Assembly (NCBI RefSeq): GCF_000276665.1
Contig: NW_004955483.1
Location: 8,961,380-9,025,379 of the forward strand
Origin: Chinchilla lanigera
Taxonomy: Eukaryota > Chordata > Mammalia > Rodentia > Chinchillidae
Reading direction: 5' to 3'
Length of the DNA stretch: 64,000 nt
Shown: positions 1 through 10,142 of the stretch, in pieces
Position numbering within the stretch: position 1 is the stretch's first letter
Layout: every line of letters begins with the position of its first letter
Made by a program: the position numbers and the translations under genes
Notes under the pieces: model-generated
The model's input: only the letters and a program-made list of their open reading frames with translations
What the model was told of the DNA's origin: nothing
Database searches by the model: none

Positions 1-500
1 ATTGTACATATTTGTGGAGTACAGTGTGTCATAATTCAGCATGTGTACAATGTGCAAAAATCAAATCAGAGCAATAATCCTTTTGTCTCTTCACATTTAC
101 TATGTCATTATGTTGGGAAACTTCAAATGGTTTTCTTCTTTTTCACAAAATATCTGATAAATTACTATGAGTTATAGTCATCCTGTGCTACAGAACATGA
201 GAATTTATTCCCCTGTGTGACTGTATTTTGGTACTTGTTATACAACCTTCCTCCATTCCCCTTCGCCTCTGTCCTTCTTAAGCTCTAATGACCACTATTT
301 TATACTCTATTTTCATAAAATCAAGGTTCTTAGCTTCCACCCATGAGTTAGAATGCATGTATTTGTCTTTCTGTGCCTGGCTTACTTCACTTAACATATG
401 CCCTTCAGTTTTATTCACATTTATTTTTTATGGCTGAATAATATTCCATTACATACAGATATGCTATATTCTTAATCCCTTCATTTGCCAATGGGAACCT
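1..500 (-). mobile_element. L1 LINE 3' end, minus strand, cut by window start
   Basis: Antisense L1 3'-terminal sequence. Recognisable blocks include the stretch around 170-260 (stop-rich 3' UTR with the 'ctgtgctacagaaca' type motif), 'tgtctttctgtgcctggctt' at 364-383 and 'tatggctgaataatattcc' at 429-447, all hallmarks of the mammalian L1 3' region read in reverse. A block is missing near 410-430 relative to the usual L1 order. It continues to the left of the window. No coding potential remains. Subfamily (L1PB/L1MA-like age class) is a guess. Confidence 0.8.
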
Positions 501-987
501 TGGTTAATCCCTTATCTTAGCCATTGTGGGTAATCAGCAGGACATTTTTAAGGCTCCTCCTTTATTCTCTGTGTGCTCGGCTCCATTGCTTCTAATGTTA
601 GCTCAATCCTGTAAGTCCAACTGTATGGCTACCACACATTACCAGTCCAGTGTCCTAACGCTGGCCCTATTGTTCACTGCGTTTTCCACCACTGCTGACG
701 ACTCCATACTCACGGCTGGGCCTGTGTGAGGTGGATCTGATGGCTTCGAAATGAAGGATTTCTGTAACACAAAGACAAATACAGACAAAGTTAATAGATG
801 ACAGATAGGAAATGACCTTTGCAGCACCTAACCCACCAAGGGACCGATACTGAGATAACACCAGGAACTTTCACAGTAAGAAACGTAGGGAAACCCCAAC
901 AGAGACAGGAAGACAACACAAGCAGGCATTTCGTGAAGCCAAACCCATCAACAAGAGTCTGAAGAGTTACTCAAATTCCTTCACAAC
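501..987. other. Unassigned intergenic DNA
   Basis: No repeat family, exon or RNA gene recognised. Short open frames on both strands overlap each other (526-729, 639-861) and show no domain or codon signal. Confidence 0.5.
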
Positions 988-1004
988 AAGAAAAACGCAT
1001 TTTA

Positions 1005-1102
1005 GGGGCTGGGGATTTGACTCAGCGGCACAGCGCCTGCCTGGCAAGCGTGAGGTTGCGAGTTCGATTCTTGGTACAGGGAAAAAAACCAAACAAGCAA
1101 AA
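1005..1102 (+). mobile_element. ID-type SINE with A-rich tail and target duplication
   Basis: tRNA-derived ID body starts at GGGGCTGGGG (1005) and carries a slightly degraded A box (tgactcagcgg) and an intact B box (gttcgattc) before an A-rich tail. It is flanked by a 17-bp target-site duplication with two mismatches (988-1004 and 1103-1119, core agaaaaac), so both insertion ends are defined. These Pol III elements are mobilised by L1. Copy looks moderately young. Confidence 0.92.
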
Positions 1103-1119
1103 AAGAAAAACACATTCTA

Positions 1120-1807
1120 AAACAATAATGAGTTATTAGCTTAGGCCTTATTAGAAAGGTGATACCCAGAAACTAGACCACGTGAGGTGTTGGTGAGGGT
1201 TTGCAGACCTGAGACGCATCTTACACTGGCAACAGGGGGTAAACCAAGGCAGCCATTCGCAAGAACAACATGGCAGTGCTTGGTCAAGTGAAGTGCACAC
1301 ATCACCCCTGACCCACAAATTCTTCTTCTCTTCTACCCACATTTTTATAGATTGGCTTTTGTTTATTTTAAACACGTGAATTTTTCATCCATGTGGGATT
1401 TATTTTCTGTAAAGTATAAGGATTTAGCAATATTTATTTTCCCCAAGTGTCTGGCCAGTTGCTCTAACACTTTGGTCCTCCTATCACCTATGAACTTCTC
1501 ATAGATTCCTGGGGTTGTTTCCAGGTATTAGGTTTCTGAGCAGCATATCTTGCAGTGGCCCAACAGTGACCCCTTTGGGGAATGTTTAATCCTTCCCTGG
1601 GTTCCGTCCTTTGATGTTAAGAGCCATGAACTGCAGATCCTGAGGAAAAACCAGCACAGAAACCAAGGAGTGTTTCTTCGGTGCTTATAAGTGCTTGTTG
1701 GAATGACCTTTAGTTTGTGGGTCTTATTTTTACATTCAGTCCTTCTCCCAACCTTTTGATAGCATCTTTTTACTTCCATTTCTTTTATTCAAAAGGTTAG
1801 ACAGTCA
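1120..1807. other. Unassigned intergenic DNA
   Basis: I see no recognisable repeat or gene. Minus-strand open frames at 1151-1375 and 1528-1779 have no family resemblance and are taken as chance. Confidence 0.45.
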
Positions 1808-2005
1808 GTCTCTCTCTATCTCTCTGCCTCTGTCTCTGTCTCTCTCCTCCCGATCTTTCTTCCTCCTTCCGCACGTGCTGTCTCTCTCTCCTTCATTCTT
1901 CCTCCCTTTTCTTCCTTCTCTTCTTTCTCTCCTCCATCTTTCCTCCCCCTGCCCCCATTCTCTCTTTCCTCTCTCTTTTTCACTTCCCCTATTTCTCTTT
2001 CTCTC
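1808..2005 (+). repeat. Polypyrimidine (TC/TTCC) tract, about 200 bp
   Basis: Almost pure C/T on the plus strand, built of TCTC and TTCC blocks. It explains the Ser/Leu-rich plus frame 1875-2114 and the Glu/Arg/Lys-rich minus frame 1816-2088, neither of which should be called a gene. Long mirror-like pyrimidine tracts can form triplex (H-DNA), which is general knowledge and not demonstrated here. Confidence 0.9.
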
Positions 2006-3595
2006 ACGGAATGCCCCACTAATCCTGTTTCAGGAAGAAAGTTTAAATCAGAAAACTCCTTTGGAGAGTAGCAATTTGGAGATTTCACTCAGCCCAAATT
2101 CTCTAAGAAAGTAATCCGTCAGAGCTGAAAGGCCTCTTTGTTTCCTAACAGCAGGTCTGGGCACACTCCTGCCAGTCTTTGATCCCTCAGTCCAGACTCA
2201 TTCCAAGGACTGGAAACACGGCATTGTCCCACAGAGGGTTAAATGCCTGAGGAGCAGCCAGACACCTGAAAAACACCTTCACATTAGGGAGCGCAGCCAC
2301 ATTCCACACACAGAGAGAGTATCTGTGGGAAGGGACGGGCGTCACTCAGTCACTTTGGTTTGAAAAGACACAGCACTTAAAGGCTGCCAATCATTCCCTT
2401 CGAAGCAAGATAAGGAACTTTTAACATATGAATTGCCAACATTTCTATAGTAAATTAAAAAGAATTTTTAACACACAAGAAAACTATTTCCCAAGTTGGG
2501 TTAGATCTTTTCCACAAGACTATTTGGAATAGCATTACCTGTCAGTTTTATTTTATTTTTTTTAAAGATTTGAGCAGAATTACCAAAGCAGAGCAAAGAC
2601 GATCTGGCCTGACTGTCCTTGGAATAAAACTGTAGAGTCCATTTGAAAACAAACAATTCACTGCAATAGGGAGCTGTCCTGCTGGAGAAAGTTGGCATCC
2701 AAATCATGCCATCCAATATGCAACCACCAGATACATGGGGCCACTTACATTTAATTAAAAGTCAGCAAAACTCTGGTTTTAATCATGCTAACCACATTTT
2801 AACCACAATAGCCCCATGAGGCTAAGTGGCTACTGCATCAAACAGCACAGACACCAAAAACTTTCATTATCACAAAAAATCCTACTGGGTAATGCTGATT
2901 CCACCCTCATTACCCCAAGTCTGATGGGGGACCAGCAGTGCAGGTGCCGCCTGTGGGCAGGGACAGCTCCCACGCGGAAGCGTAGGGTCCTATACTGAGA
3001 AGGACTCCTCACCTGGCTCACTACTTTGTTGTCTTGAAACTATTAATTGTTGAGCAACTGGTCCTGTAGTTTCATTTTGCACTGGGCCTCACAAATTATA
3101 TAGCCTGACCTGCTTGGAAGCTCACTCTAAACACACAATCTGAAGCCCTGGGCCACATCTACTGGATTAGAAGAGTAAGAATTTATGTTTCTAACAAGAA
3201 CCCCCCCAGCTGATCTGACTAACATTAAACCTGAAAACATGATCTATAAGAATGCTCCTCAAACATTTTAAATCTATGGAACTCTACATTGATTAGACTT
3301 AAACTTGTGTAGCACATGTAAGAAATAAATTAAATATGATACCTGTCAGTAATTTATATAGTCACTGGCTATAGATAGTATCTGGTTGTTCTTGGATTCC
3401 AGGGTTCTGTGGGAGCATTTGTGCATCTCTCTGTAGAACCTACTGGTTGGAGACAGTTTATAATATTGACACCACCCCAGTGGCAGCCTCCTGAGAACTG
3501 GTAGCCCAGGTGCATCAGCTTTCTTGGGACAGGCAAATGAAAATCATGGTGTTACACCATCTTTGCATAGAATATCAGCCAACCCACAACAGCAC
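2006..3595. other. Unassigned intergenic DNA, repeat-poor
   Basis: About 1.6 kb with no transposon, exon or RNA gene that I recognise. Only small scattered open frames (for example 2501-2716 minus, 2816-2998 plus). Confidence 0.45.
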
Positions 3596-3599
3596 ACAT

Positions 3600-3780
3600 T
3601 GGAAGCTCCTCCTTTGTGTGAGACACTCCACTCCATTACCTCATCTAATTGCCATAGTTCTGCAAAGGAAGTGCTGGCATTAGTCATGTCCTACAGAGGA
3701 GTAAGTGGAGGCTTAAACTGGTGAAGTAACTTACACGAGCGGAGATAGCATTTGATCCAAGGTTCAGGACCAGGATTAGG
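3600..3780 (-). mobile_element. MIR SINE, minus strand, diverged
   Basis: Antisense MIR pattern: 'cattacctcatctaattgcc' at 3638-3657, then a block around 3700-3765 with aaactggtgaagtaacttac and a diverged motif corresponding to the reverse of the MIR core. Ancient mammal-wide SINE, about 25-30 percent diverged by eye. Confidence 0.6.
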
Positions 3781-4774
3781 ATGGGAAAAAGAGACATTTA
3801 GCTCAGGTGCAAATTTGAAGGGCACCACCAAAAATTAAACATCAAAATAGATAAGATTTGAATTCAATATTTCAAAAAATCAAGTACAAGAATATCCATG
3901 ATGAGCAAACTATCACAGTTTTAAATAAAAGTACAGGCTGCTGAGTTGATGACCTGCAGTGTTGTATGATGGGAACCAGCCTGTCCGATCAGGCCGTGTT
4001 CCCCGGAATCTCGGGTCCATTGTGTCCTCGGCCAGGCTGGTGAAAGTTGACCACAGCATGGGACCAGATTGGATGATATACCTTTTTTCATATAGTCATG
4101 ATTTCTTATTGTAATGATTTTTATTAACTTTTAAAACTCTGTTCAAAATAGGAAAGGATGTTGCATTTTGATGAATATATGTGAGGGACCACCTTTTCTC
4201 CTCGTGCCTCAGATTCCAAAGTGATTTGCCACTGCCTAGGGGCTTCAGGTTCCAGGCTGGTCAAAAGCCTACTCCTGTGGACATTAGCGGTGACCAGTCT
4301 TGTGCATGTTAGAATCAGCTGGAGACAGGACAAAACACGCCCAGAGTCCACTTCCATGTGTCTGGATGATTCAGGATGGGGCCTAGTATTTAGTGTGTTT
4401 GGAAAATCCTCCAGTTCATTCCAACGTATGGCCAAGATTGACACCGACATCATTCCAACACACTGCTGCTGTCAAAGGATCACAGGAGGCTAGCATACAA
4501 AATGAAATTCCATCCCGGAATTGTGCAAGGCGAGGTCAGCTTCATGGTGCATCCTCTTCAAGCTGAAAATAAAACTCATATAATCTTATATCTAGTTGGT
4601 GCCTTAAGAATCACAAAGTTTGAGCTGTAAAAGACCTCAAATTAGATCTCAAATTTTACTGAGGAGAAAACTGCCTCAGAAAGGTGACTCCCAACTTGCT
4701 AAGGAAGGGCTGAGAGACAAAGGGAACAAAGCACTCCCGGGCTTCAGACCAAATTTATTTCAAAGCACCGATTA

Positions 4775-4779
<5 letters not shown>
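3781..4779. other. Unassigned DNA; possible ancient repeat at 4615-4750
   Basis: Overlapping open frames at 4124-4453 (minus, 109 codons) and 4221-4493 (plus, 90 codons) lie on the same DNA and show no domain. 4615-4750 (gagctgtaaaagacctc...ttttactgaggagaaaact) resembles an old mammalian MIR-like repeat but is too diverged to name. Confidence 0.4.

Positions 4780-4816
<37 letters not shown>
4780..4816 (+). repeat. (CA)n microsatellite
   Basis: Uninterrupted AC dinucleotides, about 18 units. Confidence 0.97.
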
Positions 4817-4818
<2 letters not shown>

Positions 4819-5059
4819 ATTCTCACCAAAAAAGAAAGAAAACAACTATCAAAGTCAATAGCTCTTTCCTTACAAAAAAGTATCCACTTAGTTCAATAGT
4901 TTACAACTTATTTTTTTTCTGAGGAAATCGGATTGATGTAAATATCAATTTATAAAGTGACAATTTGCCTGCCAAATTCCTTAACTCACTTGCAGTATTT
5001 TTAAAGAGTTGACCTAACATTTAAATATTGGGAAATGTCACATAAAATTTTAGAAAATG

Positions 5060-5145
5060 GGGCCGGGGATATAGCTCAGTGGCATAGTGTCTTCCTGGCA
5101 AGTGCAAGGTCCTGAGTTCGATTCCCAGTACTAAAAAAAATTTTT
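5060..5145 (+). mobile_element. ID-type SINE
   Basis: Body GGCCGGGGATATAGCTCAG with near-consensus A box (tagctcagtgg) and intact B box (gttcgattccc), followed by a run of A at about 5133-5140 and T-rich flank. The flanks share ttttagaaaatg (about 5048-5059 and 5147-5157), a plausible target duplication. Near-consensus, hence comparatively young. Confidence 0.92.
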
Positions 5146-5223
5146 TTTTAGAAAATGTATTTCAATTGATTACTTGGAATACTTACTAAGCAGCTCTGTA
5201 TTCTTGACTATAGCTACTGTCCA

Positions 5224-5317
5224 AGGCTGGGGATATAGCTCAGCGGTACAAGAGCATGCCTGGCAAGTGCAAGGTCCTGAGTTTGATTCCTAGTACCAAA
5301 CAAACAAACAAAAAAAC
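5224..5317 (+). mobile_element. ID-type SINE
   Basis: Second ID in the same orientation, only about 80 bp after the previous one. A box tagctcagcgg, B box region gtttgattcc, tail of CAAA units. Flanks share actgtcca (left about 5216-5223, right about 5319-5326), consistent with a short target duplication. Confidence 0.92.
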
Positions 5318-5326
5318 AACTGTCCA

Positions 5327-7135
5327 GAGCTAAGCCTATTGTCAGGAGGTCCAAGCCGCGCTCTTTTTGTCGTGGCCTTTACTACTTCCAAATGCACTCA
5401 CGGCTCCAGGTTCCCTACAGGTTCCCTACATTTAAAAATAGGAAGTTCAGTTTGGCATCTCTGAAATACCAGTCTGCCAGTCTGTCCCATGCACGTCTGT
5501 TAACCATTTGACCCCAGCAGCATTTGAGTTTGCCTCTTCTCTTTGGAGCCATAGCCCTGTATATGCTGTGTGCTGAGGCAGAAGGAGCTGCCTAGGCTGG
5601 TGGGGAGCTGTTTTCCACAGCGGCAATCCAAGGCAGGTGCTTTCCAAAAAGCCCAAGAAAACCGGATCTTCTGTTCCTGGGATCCCCAACGCATGGCTTA
5701 GTTTCCAGGCACACCAGGATGGCCCAGACTAGCGGGTGGTCTGCACTTGAAACCTTTGCTTATGCCATCAGATATTTCTGGTTTTATTTTTGTTTGTTTC
5801 GCTGCTTCCTGCCTGCTTTGCGCTGCTCTCCCAGCCCCTCTGAAGTCCAGTTGCCCTGCTAGGTTCAGCTTCCTGGATCTGTCTTCCTTTTCAAACACTT
5901 AAGGGTATCAAGACAATGGAGAAGCCGTATGCTCTTCTGACTTCCCCAGGCTGAAGGATAAGGCCCTTAAGTTTGCTTGTTTATATCTCCTTTCAGTCCT
6001 CCCTAACGTCGGATAAGGCTGAGCATGCAGATTTTATGGGCTCTCTTTCAGGTACCCTCTATTTTCTTACAGGTTTCAAGAAAGTCAGTGCAGTTCCCAC
6101 TTGCAACCACTTGAGGTCGCTGGTCTACGCACATGGTGCCCTGCCCAGGTTCCGAGCTGCACGTAGATTACTAGAGACTCTGGAAGTAGGGCAGGCTCAT
6201 TTATTTCCTCTCCAACACAGCCTCGGGCCATCAGAGCCTCTGAAGTCAAGGTCCCTGCAGTGCAAGCTGCAGAATAAAAACACTGCAAATAAGAAAGGTC
6301 ACAGCCTCCGCTCTGCACATTTACTGCTCACCTGAAATCTCTCCTTCACTAGCAAGATCTCAGCTCAGGCTCTAAATATTTTTCCCAGCTCGATAGGAGG
6401 GGAAGGGAAAAAAATCTGTGACGACTGCCTGTGTTGTGTGTGTGTGTTTACAGATTACTGGCTCTGGTCTGTGGCCCAGTAATGTGCCGAGAAAGGTTTC
6501 CCTGCACCCTCCTCTCCCCGGATCCCCGGGGCCTTTCAGAGCAGGACACTGATGTCCGACTGCGTTCTCCTTTGGTTGCTGTGGTTCTCTGCTAATAACA
6601 AGACTGACCTTTTAAAACAAGCCTTATCAAATGAGCCAGCCTTAACGTAGAGGCAGCAGCTGGGTCGTGTTTGAGAGATTTCATGAGCCCAAAGCAATAT
6701 GAAAGGAACAAAATAAATCCCCAAGTGGGACAGGTGTTGCCGGGGCTGAGGGGATGAAGGCTCCTATTTAAGGTAATACTGACCGCGTGTGGCCAAGTGC
6801 CCAGTGTGGTGTCACCTTAGCATTGCTGAGCAGGATGCTGGCACTGGTTGAGCCAGAGTGATTGTAAAGACCTAGCAGGTGGCTATGTTGCTCACAGAGA
6901 TTCAAACAGATGTCCAGATACCGGGGAGAAATCGCAAGCATGAAGCTGTGCACCTCACAGGCCCGAGCGCAAGCTTCCTAACCTGGCCACCATGTTCCAA
7001 GATCATCTCGTTGGCAGTTTCTAAGTACTCTTCTGACCTACTGGCAAACTTTAAAGGAAAAGCAAAATTATCAATCTATTTTGTCCATCGTGGACCCCAA
7101 GATCTTTTGATATGTGTACAGTATTAGCAAAGGCA
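5327..7135. other. Repeat-poor intergenic DNA, locally GC-rich
   Basis: About 1.8 kb without recognised transposons. Two overlapping minus frames (5447-5694) and the plus frame 5973-6335 (120 codons) have no recognisable domain. The part 6480-6790 is GC-richer, contains short TG repeats just upstream (6434-6448) and looks like unique sequence. I list it as a candidate conserved element in the findings. Confidence 0.5.
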
Positions 7136-7137
7136 GC

Positions 7138-7330
7138 ATATTATCTCTGGAGCCCGACTTCCTGAGTGACAAGCAGAGTTCTGCCATTGATTAGACATGA
7201 CTTATGCACTCTGGGCATCAGTTTATTCATCTGTAAAATGGGAATGCTAGTGGTACCTACTTCACAGAGTTGCTATGAGGAGATGATATAGACAAAGTGC
7301 TTAGAACAGTGCCTGGCACATATTTACATA
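7138..7330 (+). mobile_element. MIR SINE, plus strand
   Basis: Well preserved MIR: central part with 'atctgtaaaatgggaatg' (7231-7248), then 'gatatagacaaagtgcttag' and the 3' motif 'cagtgcctggcacat' (7308-7322). These are the diagnostic MIR blocks in the right order. Confidence 0.9.
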
Positions 7331-7351
7331 CTTAAAGCTCCCATTTAAATA

Positions 7352-8735
7352 TAGTCAGATGTTGCTTAGTGATGGGATAAATTCTAAGAAGTGTATCCCT
7401 AGGGCATTTCATCAATGTGCAAACGTCAAGCAGTGCACTTACAAAATCTGTCACAAGAAGGCATGTTATTCTCCAAATACTACATCCCAGATCTCTGGCA
7501 TAGTAACTCAGGAGGGTACCATGGAAGAGTAGCTGGCTCATCCAGGCCTTCTCACTGGCAGTGTGTCCTTACTGACATGGTGGAAGGGCAGGGATCTCCC
7601 GGATGCCAGGTCACAAAGGGTTTTAACTTATAGTCTAAAATGTTGTTTCTAAGCCTGATAAAGTTATTCTGTCCTGAAAAGCCTTCAAATGGGCATTGAG
7701 TTGACCTCCTTATGCACTAACGTCCTTTCAGGCATCTATTTCCAGAGCAGGGAGTTTTTATCCACATGGAATATTTGCCCTGAGCGATGATTTTCCTCCA
7801 CCATCGGCCTATGTAGTTTCCAGACATCCGTCTGTTGTCTTCCGTTAGCACTCGCAGACTCACCGCCTACTTTCACATTGTGGAATGAGTAACAATTCTT
7901 GAATCACTTCAACCGCCCAGAGCTACAGTGAATTCAACATCATTGTTGGGTCCAACCTTTTTTTCAATATTGCAAGCAAACTTTTTACTTTGGCTGTGAT
8001 TATCACGGTGATGAGGGATATAGGTCTGTGTCTGGTCTTCAGTCCATACTGAGGTTTCTCTGTATCTGATGTAGGCTCTTCTCCAATTTTTGTTAGTCTT
8101 CCTACTTTCAACAAAGCAGATCCTTTAACAGCTCCCATCCCTTTGTCTATGTTTAAGACTGCAGCTGTGGAGCAGGACCCTCCTGACTCAGACCCTCCTG
8201 ACTACTGAATTTCAGTCCTGTAGTCTTTCATCACTTTTTAATTTTGTTTGCAGGTCCATCACTCAACAAGGCTTTTTGCTCCCAACATTGGCAGTGGATT
8301 TCATGTTTAGGAGTTGTGATGAATGAAACACAACAAGCACTAGAAAAATAATGCAATCATGAGACAAAGTAAACACAAAATGTGTAAAGGTGCTCCCTGC
8401 ACCACACAGTAGACTGTTTTTCAGTAAACTTGTTTCTATAAGTAGGAGTGCACCTTAAGATAATCATAAAGTATAGCATAGTAAGTACATCAACCTGTAG
8501 CATTTATTATTACTACCAAGTATTATCTACTATATACACAATTGGATGTGCCATATCTTCTTGCAACTGGAAGTGGAGTAGGTTTGTCTGAATCTGCATC
8601 ACTAGTGATGCACTGAGCTATGACACTAATGTCACAAAGCCATAGAGATTCCTTGGCTCTGTTATGATCTTATGAGCCCACCACTATGCATGTGATCCCT
8701 CACTGACTGAAACATGGCTATGTGGTGCATGACAC
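7352..8735 (+). mobile_element. Tigger-like (pogo/Tc1-mariner) DNA transposon, 1.4 kb, decayed
   Basis: The left end (7352-7440, TAGTCAGATGTTGCTTAGTGATGGG) and the right end (about 8390-8735, ending near gactgaaacatggctatg... tggtgcatgac) match the two termini of a Tigger-group element as I remember it. The outermost bases form imperfect inverted repeats (gtcagatgttgcttag against the reverse complement of the right end, gtcatgcaccacatag). The interior contains a transposase scrap on the minus strand (separate entry). Length is well below a full Tigger (about 2.4 kb), so internal deletions are likely. The exact subfamily is not determined. Confidence 0.75.
7721..7810 (-). pseudogene. Tigger transposase remnant (DDE catalytic-site scrap)
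   Basis: Read on the minus strand from 7777 to 7721, the frame gives QIFHVDKNSLLWK, a stop, then MPERT. This corresponds to the segment of Tigger/pogo (DDE superfamily, CENP-B related) transposases around the first catalytic aspartate, normally VDE followed by a Gly-Leu-aromatic-Trp-Lys stretch. The aspartate is kept, the next acidic residue is Lys, and a TAG interrupts the frame, so it is dead. Upstream codons (VEENHRSG) extend the resemblance to about 7810. A minus frame at 7923-8138 may be more of the same gene but I do not recognise it securely. Confidence 0.72.
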
Positions 8736-8975
8736 ATAAGTTTTTATTGTTATACTTCTTTATCTACTCTGCAGAAACAAACAGTACAGTCCCTCTTTTC
8801 TCCCATCCAAGTAATAACCAGGCCCAACCCTGTTTAGCTTCTGAGATCAGATGAAATCAGGTATATTCAGTGTGGCAGTCTCTTTTTTCTATGCCTGCTT
8901 GTGGTTGGAATGAAGAAAACTAAAGAACCTTTTTAGAAATTGTGTCAATGTTTATACCTGAGCAATGACAATGTC
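8736..8975. other. Unassigned DNA
   Basis: No recognised feature in this short stretch. Confidence 0.4.
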
Positions 8976-8976
8976 A

Positions 8977-9188
8977 CTTTTTTTTTCTTTCTGTGCTGGG
9001 GATTAGACCCACACCCTCCCTGAGCTACATCCCTAGCATACTTTTTTTTTTGTTGTTTGTTTTGTTTTTAATTTTTTATTGTGAGATAGGATTTTGCTGA
9101 ATTGGCCAGCCTGGGATCAAATTCATGATCCTCCTGCATCAGCTTCCGAAAGTGCTGAGATTATAGGTTGGTACCACCATGCTCAGCC
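8977..9188 (-). mobile_element. B1-ID composite SINE, minus strand
   Basis: On the plus strand this reads poly-T, a deleted ID in reverse (8991-9041: ctgggg...gagctacatcccta), a T-rich linker (9041-9079), then a reverse B1 (9080-9188: gagataggattttgctg ... accatgctcagcc). Read on its own strand the order is B1 followed by a shortened ID, the arrangement described for rodent B1-dID elements. The B1 part lacks the 29-bp duplication. Confidence 0.78.
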
Positions 9189-9324
9189 TTACTTTCATGT
9201 TAGAAGTGCTCTCCTTTCCTTCGGTGCAAAGTTAATATTGCATTAAAAATATTTACTTTCACTTTGTCCTTTTGCCTTGTAAATGAAAAGTCCAAAACAT
9301 GGATAAGAACATGTTCAACTGTTC

Positions 9325-9470
9325 ATTCATTCAGTTAATATTTACTGAGACTCTGCTGTATGTATGCTCAGCCTTATTCTGGGTGCCCTAATGTGATTCA
9401 CAGGCAGTCCTGCCCTGCTGAACCTCACGTTCTAGTGGGCTGGCACAGGCAACAAGAGAGAGCTGACCAC
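9325..9470 (-). mobile_element. L2-like LINE 3' end, minus strand
   Basis: 'tcattcattcagttaatatt' at about 9322-9343 followed by a degenerate 'tactgagactctgctgtatg' and 'cctgaacctcacgttctagtgg'-like sequence resembles the reverse of the L2/MIR-type 3' end and its neighbouring consensus. Highly diverged; family assignment tentative. Confidence 0.45.
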
Positions 9471-9954
9471 TAGTAGAACTAGCATCTCTGAATCCACCAC
9501 CAGATTGGCTGAGTTCAAGAACTCACCTGATAGCTTCATTCAGGAGTCAGGAAGCTGCCAGCACTGCACTGTCATGAAAATTACCTGTGACACTCATCAT
9601 ACCTGAGAATGGGGTCCAAAATACTGAGACGAATCATGTCTCATCCACCCAATTCCTCTCACAAGGACATACAACTGTCCCCCAGCATCCAAGAAAACGG
9701 ACCTGAAATATTGTTACCAAAGTATTTTATATCTCTACAAACATTTTTACCCCTTAAAAATGGCTAAAAGTAAAAGAAAATGATCTCTACTTTAGTCTTG
9801 CTTATCTAGTACAAGTTCACCTATTTTTCAGCACTCTTTCCTGGCCAGCATCCTGGCTGTACAAGAGTGTGAGAAATGTAGTTTTCAGCTTTCTAGCCTC
9901 TGAGGTGCACAGAAGAGTCCTAGGAGTGTTTCTTCACTGGGGATGTCTTTGGTC
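9471..9954. other. Unassigned DNA
   Basis: No recognised repeat, exon or RNA. Confidence 0.4.
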
Positions 9955-10142
9955 CCTGTCCCTGGAGAAGGTGCCAACATCTAGATACATTGTTGGTTAT
10001 CACAGCTAGGGGATGGCACCATGGGTGTCCAGTGGATAGAGATCAGGGACATTGCTAAACATCCTATAATACATATGACAGTTCCCTGAAATAAAGAATT
10101 ATCTGAACCAAAATCTCAATAATGCCAAGATTGGGAAGTCTT
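9955..10142 (-). mobile_element. hAT-Charlie-type MITE
   Basis: Diagnostic order of blocks: 'acattgttggttatcacagc' (9988-10007), 'gtgtccagtggatagagatc', 'gacattgctaaacatcctat' and a terminal 'gccaagattgggaagtct', matching a common nonautonomous hAT element (MER5/MER58 group by memory). A second copy in the opposite orientation lies at 14350-14540. Strand is relative to that copy. Confidence 0.65.

Noticed and set aside
1816..2114. Glu/Arg/Lys-rich (minus) and Ser/Leu-rich (plus) open frames
   Set aside because: They are translations of the polypyrimidine tract.
4124..4493. Overlapping 109- and 90-codon frames on opposite strands
   Set aside because: Both cannot be genes on the same bases, and neither resembles a known family.
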